Assembly: GCF_000519205.1 (NCBI RefSeq)
Contig: NZ_JAFB01000025.1
Location: 66,134-130,133 of the forward strand
Length of the DNA stretch: 64,000 bases
Origin: Amycolatopsis taiwanensis DSM 45107
Lineage (GTDB): Bacteria > Actinomycetota > Actinomycetes > Mycobacteriales > Pseudonocardiaceae
Direction of reading: 5' to 3'
The notes beneath the pieces were generated by a model that ran no database searches, had not been told where the DNA came from, and saw only the letters and a program-made list of their open reading frames with translations. The translations under genes and the position numbers were made by a program. Below, in pieces: positions 17,718-25,241 of this stretch (the stretch's first letter is position 1; each line of letters begins with the position of its first letter).

Positions 17718-18748
17718 TCCTTCACCGTGTGGGTCCGCCCCAGCCGGTCGGCGACCTCCTTGACCACCTGCTGGTAGCGGGCGATGTGGTCCAGGGTGCC
17801 GCGCACATGCTGTTCCGGCACGAGGTCCTCGGTATAGGGCGGGCGGCACTTACCGACGTGGATATAGCCCGCCTCGTTCACGCGGATCTTTTCGAGCGGG
17901 ACGTTGTATTTCGAGAACTCCATGAAGTCCTGGCCGACGAGGAACGGCTCATGGGCCCAGCGCAGACGCTCGGTGAGCCACTTCGCGTCGTCGATCCGGC
18001 CGCCGCGCAACGCGTCCCGCAACGCCAGCACCGGCGCCGGGCCGCAGGCGGTGGTCGAGGACCAGGCCATCCCGACGAGATCCTCGCCGTACATCTCCCA
18101 GGCGGGCAACCAGTCGGTCTCGATCGGCATCAGCGGGAAATGCGTGCCGGTATGCGCCATGTCGTTGTGGTAGCGGAACCCGACCGACGCGCCACCGGCG
18201 TACTTCACGGCGACGACCTGAGGCAGCTCCACCAACGTCCGATAGACACTGCGCGGGATGACCCCGCCGAAGGCGGCCGTGTTGTCGTAAACGACGATCG
18301 CCAGTTCGGGCACTGCCTCGGCCACGTCACGGTAGAACCGCTCCATGACCGGGCCGACCATGAAGCCCCACATCGGCCTGCCCAGCAGCGTGCCGGTGAT
18401 ACCGAGGTCGGCGAGATAGCGCATACGCGAAACGGTGTCACGGGTGTTGAGCGTCGTGGTTCCGATGAACACCGGGAAGTCCGGGGCGACGGACTTGACG
18501 GTCTCCGCCACGCACGCCGCGAAGCTCTTCCATTCGTCCAGGGTGAGCGTCGCGCACTCGCCGAGAGTGCCGTTGAGCGCGATCGCGTCCACTCCGTCGG
18601 CGATCAGCGTGCGGACCATCCGCTCGGTCTCGGCGAGATCCACCGTGTCGGTGGCGTCCACCCGTTCGGCACCCGGCAGCGCCGGAGTCGGCGGGTACGC
18701 CATGACGCCGCGCATATCGCGGCCGGTGACTTTGGGGAGCTTACTCAT
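17714..18748 (-). CDS. Hydratase-aldolase of the DapA/NahE family
   Basis: A 344-aa class I aldolase with Schiff-base Lys182 (VVAVKYAGG), Tyr154 and the GTLGE loop (60-64). The length and the N-terminal DMRGVMAYPPTP resemble trans-o-hydroxybenzylidenepyruvate hydratase-aldolases (NahE, PhdJ) more than dihydrodipicolinate synthase. The family splits ring-cleavage products into pyruvate and an aromatic aldehyde. It therefore fits immediately after extradiol cleavage by the LigAB-like pair. It starts 33 bp after the LigB-like stop. Confidence 0.85.
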   Translation of the reverse strand: MSKLPKVTGRDMRGVMAYPPTPALPGAERVDATDTVDLAETERMVRTLIADGVDAIALNGTLGECATLTLDEWKSFAACVAETVKSVAPDFPVFIGTTTLNTRDTVSRMRYLADLGITGTLLGRPMWGFMVGPVMERFYRDVAEAVPELAIVVYDNTAAFGGVIPRSVYRTLVELPQVVAVKYAGGASVGFRYHNDMAHTGTHFPLMPIETDWLPAWEMYGEDLVGMAWSSTTACGPAPVLALRDALRGGRIDDAKWLTERLRWAHEPFLVGQDFMEFSKYNVPLEKIRVNEAGYIHVGKCRPPYTEDLVPEQHVRGTLDHIARYQQVVKEVADRLGRTHTVKE

Positions 18749-18781
18749 GTGCTCGGTCCTTTGCCGTCGGAAAGGGAACTT

Positions 18782-19627
18782 TCACAGCCGGGCAGCCGCT
18801 ACCGCGGTGCCGGTCAGCCATTCGGGAACGGGTTCGTACGCCAGGGTTTCGAAGGGGGTGCCCGCGGCGCCGGCCGCCACCAGCCAGGTCCGGATCTCGT
18901 GCGCCCCGTTGCCGGCCGCGTCGATCTCGTCCGGCGTGTAGCTGGTGAGGCGGGTGGAGTCGCCGGTTTCCATCCGGTCGAGGAAGTCCCGGTCGAACTC
19001 CTCGTTGATCGTGCCGGACTCGGGCATGCCCACCCAGTGCGACAGGCCGCCCGTACCGAGCACGACCACGCGGCGCGCGTCCCGCTGCGCCTCGACCGCG
19101 GCGCGGATCATGCGGCCGAAGTCGTAGCAGCGGCGGGCGGTGGGCCACGGCGGGTTGACGCCGTTGACGATCACCGGCACCAGTGGCAGCCGGGATCCGG
19201 GGTCGAGGTGTTTGAGCGGCACGCAGAAGTTCTCGTCGAACGCGAGCCCACCGGCCACGAGCGCGGGGTCGAAACCGGACTCGAGGGCGAAGGAGTACAC
19301 GTGTTCGCCGAGCCCGGCGTTCCCCGGGTACCAGTGCTGCTCCACGTTGAGGAACGCGCCCATTTCCGCGGTCACCGGGCCGAGGTAGGAATCGGCCGTC
19401 GAAACGGCGAACGCGGGCAGGTTGTTCAAGAAGAAGTTGGTGAAATGCTCCACCGACACGACGATCGCCGCGTCCGGCTCGAGTTCCTCGATCCGTCGCC
19501 GCACCCGTGCGAACGCGCCTTCCACGGCCCGCCGCCGGGCAGGTTCCGCGCGTTCCGGAAACCCGGTGATGCCCGGCGAATGGGACGCGGTGAACACGCC
19601 GACGATCTTTCCCAGGTCTTTTTCCAC
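18782..19627 (-). CDS. Class III extradiol ring-cleavage dioxygenase, LigB-type catalytic subunit
   Basis: A 281-aa Fe(II) dioxygenase. Iron-ligand histidines are visible at FTASHSP (His16) and VSVEHFTNFF (His61), and the acid/base region follows at GTGGLSHWVG. It would cleave the catechol ring next to a hydroxyl group. The GTG start at 19627 directly abuts the TAG stop of the LigA-like gene, so the two subunits are made in equal amounts. The isomer cleaved cannot be read from the sequence. Confidence 0.88.
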   Translation of the reverse strand: MEKDLGKIVGVFTASHSPGITGFPERAEPARRRAVEGAFARVRRRIEELEPDAAIVVSVEHFTNFFLNNLPAFAVSTADSYLGPVTAEMGAFLNVEQHWYPGNAGLGEHVYSFALESGFDPALVAGGLAFDENFCVPLKHLDPGSRLPLVPVIVNGVNPPWPTARRCYDFGRMIRAAVEAQRDARRVVVLGTGGLSHWVGMPESGTINEEFDRDFLDRMETGDSTRLTSYTPDEIDAAGNGAHEIRTWLVAAGAAGTPFETLAYEPVPEWLTGTAVAAARL

Positions 19628-19888
19628 CTAGCTCGCCTCCCCGCGTAGGCGGGCGTAATAGTCGGCCCGGTCCACACCGATCTGGAGGGCACAGAAATAG
19701 AGGAGATACGGATTCGCCCCGCGCTCGTAGAGGGTCTTGAAGTCAAGGGACCTCATCGCGGCACGCTCCGCGCCCTCAATTCCGTACTCGTCCAGCACAG
19801 CGTCCGCCTCCGCGCGGAACCGCTCGGCGAGCGCCGGGTCCTTACGCACGTCCCAGAGGAGCTTTTGCAGCGCGTACATGCGATTCAC
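19628..19888 (-). CDS. LigA-like small subunit of extradiol dioxygenase
   Basis: An 86-aa helical protein of the LigA (protocatechuate 4,5-dioxygenase alpha) family. It matches in size, in the N-terminal helix with LAERFRAEADAVLDEYGI, and in the C-terminal GANPYLLYFCAL, which caps the active site in that family. It sits immediately upstream of the LigB-like gene and overlaps the CoxG-like gene by 4 nt. Confidence 0.85.
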   Translation of the reverse strand: MNRMYALQKLLWDVRKDPALAERFRAEADAVLDEYGIEGAERAAMRSLDFKTLYERGANPYLLYFCALQIGVDRADYYARLRGEAS

Positions 19889-20517
19889 CGCCGACGGCCG
19901 AGCCGGCCGAGCACGAACGCCAGCGCCAGCGCCACCAGGCCGCCGGCTACCGCCGCGGCCCGTGAGGCCAGCAGCGGCCGCACCATGGCGAGGTGATCGA
20001 GCGACTCGCCGGCCGGGCCGGCGGGAGCGGGGGCGGCCACCGGTTCGGGCGGCAACTCCGGCGCAGGCTCACCGCCGTTTCGCATCTCGACGGACAAACG
20101 GTCCGCGAACTGGCCGATGAGGTCGCCGGCGACCTCGTTCACCAGGCCACGCCCGAACTGTCCCGCACGGCCGGTCAACGCGAGTTCGGTGTCGAGCGCC
20201 ACGAGCGTGCCGGCACCGTTGTGCTCCAGTGCCGCCGTCACGTTCGCCTCGGCGGTGCCCGAACCGCGGAATTCCTTGCCCACGCCGGAAAGGACCAGCC
20301 GCCGGGCCGTCTCGTCCCGTTCCGTGATCCGGACATCGCCGAGATAGGCCATGCGCAGCGGGCCCACCTTGAGCATCACGCGACCCGAGAACTCGTCGCC
20401 GTCCACACGGTCGAGCGTCGCGCCGGGCAGGCAGCGCGCGACGCGCGGCACGTCGAGCAGCGTGTGCCACGCCTGCTCAGGCGGGACGGGCAGGGTGAAC
20501 TCGTGATGCAGCCGCAT
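19885..20517 (-). CDS. CoxG-like SRPBCC protein with C-terminal membrane anchor
   Basis: A 210-aa protein: an SRPBCC/polyketide-cyclase-like domain over residues 1-145 (starting HEFTLPVPPEQAWHTLLDVP), a Pro/Ala/Glu-rich linker, and a hydrophobic C-terminal helix ending GRLGRRR. CoxG proteins accompany molybdenum hydroxylases and are thought to help membrane recruitment or maturation. Here it lies between the ferredoxin and LigA-like genes rather than beside the hydroxylase subunits. ATG at 20517. Confidence 0.87.
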   Translation of the reverse strand: MRLHHEFTLPVPPEQAWHTLLDVPRVARCLPGATLDRVDGDEFSGRVMLKVGPLRMAYLGDVRITERDETARRLVLSGVGKEFRGSGTAEANVTAALEHNGAGTLVALDTELALTGRAGQFGRGLVNEVAGDLIGQFADRLSVEMRNGGEPAPELPPEPVAAPAPAGPAGESLDHLAMVRPLLASRAAAVAGGLVALALAFVLGRLGRRR

Positions 20518-20593
20518 GAGCCAACCTTCGCTGAGCTGAACCCTTGTCGGAATTCGAACCTATAAAGGCGGGCAGCGTGTTCGCGTGGCCTCT

Positions 20594-20627
20594 TTGAGGC
20601 AATTCGGGTGAACCCGCATCGCCTCAA
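20594..20627 (-). terminator. Interrupted hairpin at the end of the ferredoxin gene; attenuator or partial terminator
   Basis: TTGAGGC (20594-20600) pairs with GCCTCAA (20621-20627), and a nested CGGGT/ACCCG pair closes a tight loop inside. The outer arm overlaps the ferredoxin stop codon. The 106-bp gap that follows is the longest break in the locus and contains an AT-rich TTTATAGG on the minus strand that could be a promoter -10. The locus may therefore be transcribed as two units. Confidence 0.45.
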
Positions 20628-20827
20628 CCGTCCGTGACCGTGATGGCCTTGGCCGGGCAGGTGCGAGCCGCGTTCTCGACCTCGGCACGTTGCTCGTCCG
20701 ACGGGCTCGGCTGGAGCACCGTCGCTTTGCCTGCCGACTCGTCGAGATCGAATACCGTCGGCGCCTCCATCATGCAGCAGGCGTATCCCTGACACGCCGC
20801 CAGATCGACCGTCACTTTCAGCGGCAT
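20624..20827 (-). CDS. [3Fe-4S]-type ferredoxin
   Basis: A 67-aa ferredoxin. Cluster ligands are Cys12, Cys18 and Cys57 (C-x5-C ... CP), the single-cluster [3Fe-4S] pattern common in actinobacteria, with an extra Cys17. It is the probable electron carrier for the Rieske dioxygenase. There is no ferredoxin reductase in the window, so a reductase elsewhere must serve it. It is followed by a hairpin and a 106-bp gap before the CoxG-like gene. Confidence 0.9.
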   Translation of the reverse strand: MPLKVTVDLAACQGYACCMMEAPTVFDLDESAGKATVLQPSPSDEQRAEVENAARTCPAKAITVTDG

Positions 20828-20858
20828 CGCGGTGCCTCCTCAGCATTCAAAGTCCCGC

Positions 20859-22055
20859 TCAGTGGTCGGAATCCAGATGTGGCAACGCCGGCTCCACGGT
20901 CGCGAGCCGTGCCGCGCGTGGCGTGTTCCGGCTGCGCAAAGCTCTGACCTGCCCGTCCGTGATGACCGCCGTGATGCCGGGGATGTCGCCGATCGCGAGC
21001 GCACCGAGCGCGTCACCGGCGGTCGAGCCCCATGAGGCGTCGAGCACCACGAGGTCGGCGGCGGCGCCCGCCCGGACGAAACCGGCGCGCAGATCCCAAA
21101 TCCGCGCGTTGTTGCCGGTCGCCATCGCCCAGACCACCGCGGGGTCGGTCCCGGACAGCGAGGACAGCTCGGCCACGGTCTTGATCACGCCCAGCGGCAT
21201 CACACCGGTACCGGTGGGCGTGTCCGAGCCGATCACGATCCGGTGCAGCCGGCCCAGCTCGCGCGCCCTCCGGAGAATGCGCAGCGACGAGCGGAGATTG
21301 CCCGCCTGCACCAGTTGCAGCGCCATGTCGGTGTGCTCGATGACGACGTCGACACCCGGCTCGTCCAGCGAGGTGGGACCGCCGTTGATATGCCCGCACA
21401 CGTCCGGCCTGAGAGTGAGCAGATGCTCGGGCGTGATCGGCTTGCTGCCGGGGATGCTCGCCCCGCCCGAATGGCACATCACCGTGATCCCGTACTGCTG
21501 CGCCCACCGTACCTGTGGCACACCATCGGCGGGATCGGCGTAGGCACCGAACCCGAACTTCGCCAACCGCACCCCGGCGCGCTGTAGCTCAGCGAAGTCG
21601 TCCTCCCGCAGCGCGGGCTCGAGCACCACCGCGCCCGCGTGTACTCGCATGCCACCCGGGCGGAAGTTGTCGAAGCACTCCTTCGCGGCGATCGCCAGTG
21701 CCTTGACCCCGGACGCGGTGTGCGGCCGTCCCGGCGCGTGGATCTCGCCGGGTGACACCACGCTGGTGATGCCGCCATGCACGTAGCTCGCGAGGAAATC
21801 GACGGTCTTCTGGCGCGGCGTGTAGTCGCCGAGCACGACGTGGCAGTGGGAATCGATGAGGCCTGGCGCGACCGTCGCGCCCTGGGCGTCCACCACCGTG
21901 GCGGACGACGCGATCTCGCCGGCCAGGTCGGCACGACGGCCGACGGCGGTGATCGCGCCGTCCCGGCAGATCACGGTGTCGGCCTCCGGGACCACCGGGG
22001 CCGTGATGTCGCCGGAAAGCACCGTGGCCGCGCCGACGACCGCGAGGCCGCTCAT
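20859..22055 (-). CDS. Amidohydrolase, enamidase/imidazolonepropionase-like
   Basis: A 398-aa metal-dependent hydrolase with a composite beta domain and TIM barrel. Metal ligands are seen at GLIDSHCHV (His70/His72), MCHSGG and IGSDTPTG. Its overall look, including the GEIHAPGRP and HINGGPTSL segments, resembles enamidase of anaerobic nicotinate degradation. A role in hydrolysing a cyclic amide, imide or enamine formed from an N-heterocycle would fit the molybdenum hydroxylase in the same operon. The exact substrate is not evident. ATG at 22055 overlaps the upstream stop. Confidence 0.75.
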   Translation of the reverse strand: MSGLAVVGAATVLSGDITAPVVPEADTVICRDGAITAVGRRADLAGEIASSATVVDAQGATVAPGLIDSHCHVVLGDYTPRQKTVDFLASYVHGGITSVVSPGEIHAPGRPHTASGVKALAIAAKECFDNFRPGGMRVHAGAVVLEPALREDDFAELQRAGVRLAKFGFGAYADPADGVPQVRWAQQYGITVMCHSGGASIPGSKPITPEHLLTLRPDVCGHINGGPTSLDEPGVDVVIEHTDMALQLVQAGNLRSSLRILRRARELGRLHRIVIGSDTPTGTGVMPLGVIKTVAELSSLSGTDPAVVWAMATGNNARIWDLRAGFVRAGAAADLVVLDASWGSTAGDALGALAIGDIPGITAVITDGQVRALRSRNTPRAARLATVEPALPHLDSDH

Positions 22056-22636
22056 GCCCGTTCGTCCTTGGCCTCGTCGACCGTCATACCGCCCACCCGG
22101 GCGTTGAGGCGGCCGCGATTGGCCACGGCGGCGATCACGACCAGCTCACCGGGCAGTGGAGCGTCCGGGATCCGCACCTCCAGCGCGTCGTAGTGACTGC
22201 GCACCCAGAGCTCGTCCTTGTAGGCCAGCGGTACGTCGATCACCGAGCCGGGTCCGGCGACCTTCGTCGCCGAGGTGATCCAGGCCTTGCCGCCACCGAT
22301 GGCGTCGCGGAAGGCGTTGCCGAACACCGAGGTCAGGGCCGCGTTGACATGCTCCTGTTCACCGTCGATGCCGGCGAGGCCGCCCTTGCCGTAGCTCTCC
22401 ACGGGACCGCCGAGTAAGCGTGTCGCCTCGCTGCCGAGCCACGTGCCGATTTTGCGCGAAGCTTCGACGATCGGCCCGAGATCGGCGACAAAGCCCTTGC
22501 CTGCGAAGGGATTGGCGACGATCGCGCAGACCGCGACCTTGCGCAGTGGTACCCCGTCCGCCGGCCGGCCCGCGGCCTGCCGGACCTCCTCGACCTGCGA
22601 GAAGGTCTTGCGCACGGTCAGTTCCGAGCCGCTCAT
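22052..22636 (-). CDS. AA_synth (DUF1185) family protein
   Basis: A 194-aa protein of the family labelled amino acid synthesis (PF06684). Recognisable parts are VAVCAIVANPFAGKGFVADL and VESYGKGGLAG, followed by RSHYDALEVRIPDAP. The biochemical role of the family is unsettled. Such genes often sit next to amidohydrolases or cyclic-amide metabolism, as here. ATG at 22636 overlaps the enoyl-CoA hydratase stop, and its own stop overlaps the amidohydrolase start. Confidence 0.78.
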   Translation of the reverse strand: MSGSELTVRKTFSQVEEVRQAAGRPADGVPLRKVAVCAIVANPFAGKGFVADLGPIVEASRKIGTWLGSEATRLLGGPVESYGKGGLAGIDGEQEHVNAALTSVFGNAFRDAIGGGKAWITSATKVAGPGSVIDVPLAYKDELWVRSHYDALEVRIPDAPLPGELVVIAAVANRGRLNARVGGMTVDEAKDERA

Positions 22637-23364
22637 CGCTCCCCTCCAGCTTGATCGACCATCTGATTGACCAGTTCCGCGATACCCAGCCGGACCGCGG
22701 TCCGTGGATCCAGTCCCGACGCGGTCGAGATGAACGACTTGATGGTCCGCACCACGTCGGGATCCAACGCCGCCAGCTCGGCGGTCAGCTTCGCCACCGT
22801 GGTGTCCAGCGTTTCGTCGTCGACGACCCGGGACACCAGCCCGAGACGCTGCGCCTCGAGCGCGTCCACTTCGCGTCCGGTCAGTAACAGGTCGAGCAGG
22901 GCGGTCCGACCGAGCCGGTGCGTGAAATAGGACGCCACCACGGTGGGCGCGATGCGCTGGGGCACCTCGGGGAAGGCGAACCGCGCCGAACGTGCGGCCA
23001 CGACGAGGTCGCATCGGCCGGCCAGGCTGGCGCCCGCACCCAGCGCGCGGCCGTGCACCACGGCGACCGTCGCTCCGGGGAAGTCCTCGACGAGCTCGTT
23101 CGCGGCTTGCACGCGGGCGAACTCGGCGTTGAGGACGGCCGGTGTCGGCGGCCCGGCCAGTTCGGGCCCTTGCCTGCCAAGGCTGAAGTCCGCTCCGTCG
23201 CCGCGCAGCACCAGCACCCGCGAACCGTCGGCCTGCGCCTCGCGAACGGCACCCGCCAGTGCCAGCAAGAGTTCGCCGTTGAGTTTGTTGCCCGCATCCA
23301 CCCGGCTGAGCACGCAGGTCGTGACACGGTCCTCAGTGGACACCCGAAGTACGTTGCTACTCAT
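22633..23364 (-). CDS. Enoyl-CoA hydratase/isomerase (crotonase) family protein
   Basis: A 243-aa crotonase-fold protein. The oxyanion-hole segment is HGRALGAGASLAGRCDLVVA and the second loop region is FAFPEVPQRIAPTVVASYF. No acyl-CoA ligase, thiolase or acyl-CoA dehydrogenase is encoded in the locus, so it may be a repurposed hydratase, isomerase or hydrolase acting late in the pathway. ATG overlaps exist with the genes on both sides. Confidence 0.87.
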   Translation of the reverse strand: MSSNVLRVSTEDRVTTCVLSRVDAGNKLNGELLLALAGAVREAQADGSRVLVLRGDGADFSLGRQGPELAGPPTPAVLNAEFARVQAANELVEDFPGATVAVVHGRALGAGASLAGRCDLVVAARSARFAFPEVPQRIAPTVVASYFTHRLGRTALLDLLLTGREVDALEAQRLGLVSRVVDDETLDTTVAKLTAELAALDPDVVRTIKSFISTASGLDPRTAVRLGIAELVNQMVDQAGGER

Positions 23365-23474
23365 GCCTTATCCTCCGCGAGTTTGCGCGCGACCGCGATC
23401 GTGTCGACAGGGCGCTCCTGACGAACCCGAGTCACCCCACCTTGATTGCCGCGGCTTGCCACAGGGCTACTCAT
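23361..23474 (-). CDS. Translationally coupled 37-aa small protein, unknown
   Basis: A 38-codon frame fills the 106-bp space between the FAD subunit and the crotonase gene exactly. Its ATG overlaps the FAD-subunit stop (ATGA at 23471-23474) and its TGA overlaps the crotonase start (ATGA at 23361-23364). The product begins MSSPVASRGNQGG and ends with a charged, helix-like VDTIAVARKLAEDKA. It has no known family. It may be a real small protein, a relay that keeps ribosomes moving between the two genes, or the remnant of a larger gene. Confidence 0.5.
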   Translation of the reverse strand: MSSPVASRGNQGGVTRVRQERPVDTIAVARKLAEDKA

Positions 23475-24349
23475 GCCACCCACCTCTGCCCGGCCCGGGT
23501 CGCGGCGACACGCAACGCTCGCCGTGTCGCGACACGCAGCAACTGCAAGCGGTATGCGGCGGGGGCGTGCAGGTCGTCCAAGGGCCGCACCCCCTCGGTC
23601 ACGGCTTCGGTCGCCTCCTCCAGCGCGGATCCGGATGTCGGCACACCGATCAAGGTCTCCTCCAAGGTTGTGAGCCGCCGCGGGGCCGAACTGACCCCGG
23701 TCATCGCGACACGAGCCTGTGTGACGTGGCCATTGGCGACCGTGAGCACCGCCGCGACGCCGCACAACGCCAGGTGGCTGGCGGGTTGCTCGTGCTTGTC
23801 GTAGGCCGCGCCCGAGCCCGCCGGCGGTGCCGGGACGTTGACACTCGTGAGGACCTCGTCCTCGGCAAGGTCGGTGGTATAGAGGCCGGTGAGAAAACGG
23901 TCGAGCGCCACGTCCCGCTCCCCGCCCGGCCCGCGGAGCCGAACATGCGCGTTCAATGCCAGCAACATCGCCGGCAGGTCCGCGGTCGGATCACCGTGGG
24001 CGAGGGCTCCGCCGATCGTGCCGCGCGCCCGCACCTGCGGATCGGCGATCACGTCGAGCGTCTCGTCCACCCCGGGCAGCCACGCGAGCGCCGCCGGGCT
24101 GTGCCGCAACTCGCGGTAGGTCGTCATCGCGCCGAGCCGGACGCCGTCCGCGCTCCGCCATTGCCCGCGCAGTTCGCCCGCGCCGGCCAAGTCCACCAGG
24201 ACGCCCGGCGTGGCCAGCCGCAGCTTCATCAACGGGAGCAGGCTTTGGCCGCCGGCGAGCAACTTGACGTCTCCCGCATACTTTTCCAGCGCTGCGTGCA
24301 CCTCGTCCAGACCGCCCGGGCGAAGGTAGCGAAACTCAGCGGGATACAC
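23471..24349 (-). CDS. Molybdenum hydroxylase FAD-binding subunit (CoxM family)
   Basis: A 292-aa flavoprotein subunit. The two FAD-binding signatures of this family are present: LLAGGQSLLPLMKLR near residue 31 and GTIGGALAHGDP near 115. It carries electrons from the FeS subunit to the final acceptor. It overlaps the FeS-subunit gene by 14 nt. The large subunit of the same enzyme is at 12397-14799, at the other end of the locus. Confidence 0.92.
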   Translation of the reverse strand: MYPAEFRYLRPGGLDEVHAALEKYAGDVKLLAGGQSLLPLMKLRLATPGVLVDLAGAGELRGQWRSADGVRLGAMTTYRELRHSPAALAWLPGVDETLDVIADPQVRARGTIGGALAHGDPTADLPAMLLALNAHVRLRGPGGERDVALDRFLTGLYTTDLAEDEVLTSVNVPAPPAGSGAAYDKHEQPASHLALCGVAAVLTVANGHVTQARVAMTGVSSAPRRLTTLEETLIGVPTSGSALEEATEAVTEGVRPLDDLHAPAAYRLQLLRVATRRALRVAATRAGQRWVA

Positions 24350-24845
24350 CGGTGGCCTCCGTCTTCCCGCCGCGCGCTGCCTGCAGCGCGGCGGCGACGA
24401 TGTTCTGGTATCCGGTACAGCGGCACAGGTTTCCGTCGAGGCCGTGCCGAACCTCGTCCTCCGTCGGGCTCGGGTTGTCGCGCAGCAGCTGGCGGACCGC
24501 CATCACCATGCCGGGCGTGCAGAAACCGCATTGCAGCGCATGCTTGTCCCGGAACGCTTGCTGGACATTGTCGAGCATGGTGCCGGCACCGGCGACGTCC
24601 TCGATCGTGCGCACCGCATGCCCCGACGCCTGCGCGGCCAGCACGGTGCACGACTTGACGGCGATCCCGTCGAGTTCCACGGTGCACGCGCCGCATTGGG
24701 TCGTGTCGCATCCCACGTGCGTGCCGGTGAGCCCGAGCCGGTCCCGGAGCAGGTGCACGAGCAACATCCGCGCCGGCACGTCGCACCTGTGCCGTTGGCC
24801 GTTGACCTCCACATCGACCGTCACCGTCGCGCCGGCCTCACCCAT
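24336..24845 (-). CDS. Molybdenum hydroxylase [2Fe-2S] subunit (CoxS family)
   Basis: A 169-aa protein with two [2Fe-2S] clusters. The plant-type N-terminal cluster uses Cys46, 51, 54 and 66 (GCDTTQCGAC ... C). The C-terminal cluster uses Cys106, 109, 141 and 143 (CGFC ... CRC). It is the first gene of the minus-strand catabolic locus. ATG at 24845 is preceded by GGAGG. A much longer frame upstream has no similarity to the family and was not included. Confidence 0.93.
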   Translation of the reverse strand: MGEAGATVTVDVEVNGQRHRCDVPARMLLVHLLRDRLGLTGTHVGCDTTQCGACTVELDGIAVKSCTVLAAQASGHAVRTIEDVAGAGTMLDNVQQAFRDKHALQCGFCTPGMVMAVRQLLRDNPSPTEDEVRHGLDGNLCRCTGYQNIVAAALQAARGGKTEATGVSR

Positions 24846-25085
24846 CGCGCCTCCGCAACCGATCCGCCCACGGGCGCCGCCCGAGGTACCCGAACACGGC
24901 CAGCGTAGAAATCGAGCCGCCGTGCTTTCGTGCCCCCAATGAGTCATTTCGTGGCGCGGCGAAGGCCAGCGCCCCGGACTCAAGGGTTGCTCGGACGCAG
25001 CCGGGATCAGGCCGCCAAGGAGGATGAGGGTGGCCCACCATGACAGCTGCCTGCCGAGAAGACCTCCGGTAGCCGGCTTCAGGTA
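24846..25085. promoter_or_regulatory. Presumed promoter region of the aromatic-degradation locus
   Basis: This 240-bp gap lies between the FeS-subunit start and the ABC ATPase remnant. It should contain the promoter for the minus-strand locus, but I see no convincing -35/-10 pair or long palindrome. The left part of the gap appears non-coding in all frames. Confidence 0.3.
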
Positions 25086-25241
25086 ATGCGGTGTCCCGAA
25101 ACCACGCGAGCGTTCGCCAACGACCCCGAGGTCCTGCTCATGGATGAGCCGTTCTCGGCGCTCGACGAGCAGAACAGGACGTTGCTGCAGGCGGAGCTGC
25201 TGCGGATCTGGGACGAGACCCGAAAAACGGTCGTCTTCATC
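25086..25241 (+). pseudogene. Fragment of a taurine/nitrate-type ABC transporter ATPase
   Basis: About 50 codons reading RAFANDPEVLLMDEPFSALD and then RKTVVFI match the segment from just after the signature motif through Walker B and the D-loop of SsuB/TauB-type ATPases. The Walker A half and everything after the H-loop histidine are missing. The reading runs directly into the 3' end of the opposing flavin monooxygenase gene. It is a leftover of a deleted transport gene. Confidence 0.8.

Noticed and set aside
17702-19648. A 648-codon open frame on the plus strand
   Set aside because: It is antisense to the hydratase-aldolase and LigB genes, with a low-complexity His/Arg/Gly-rich translation and no family similarity.
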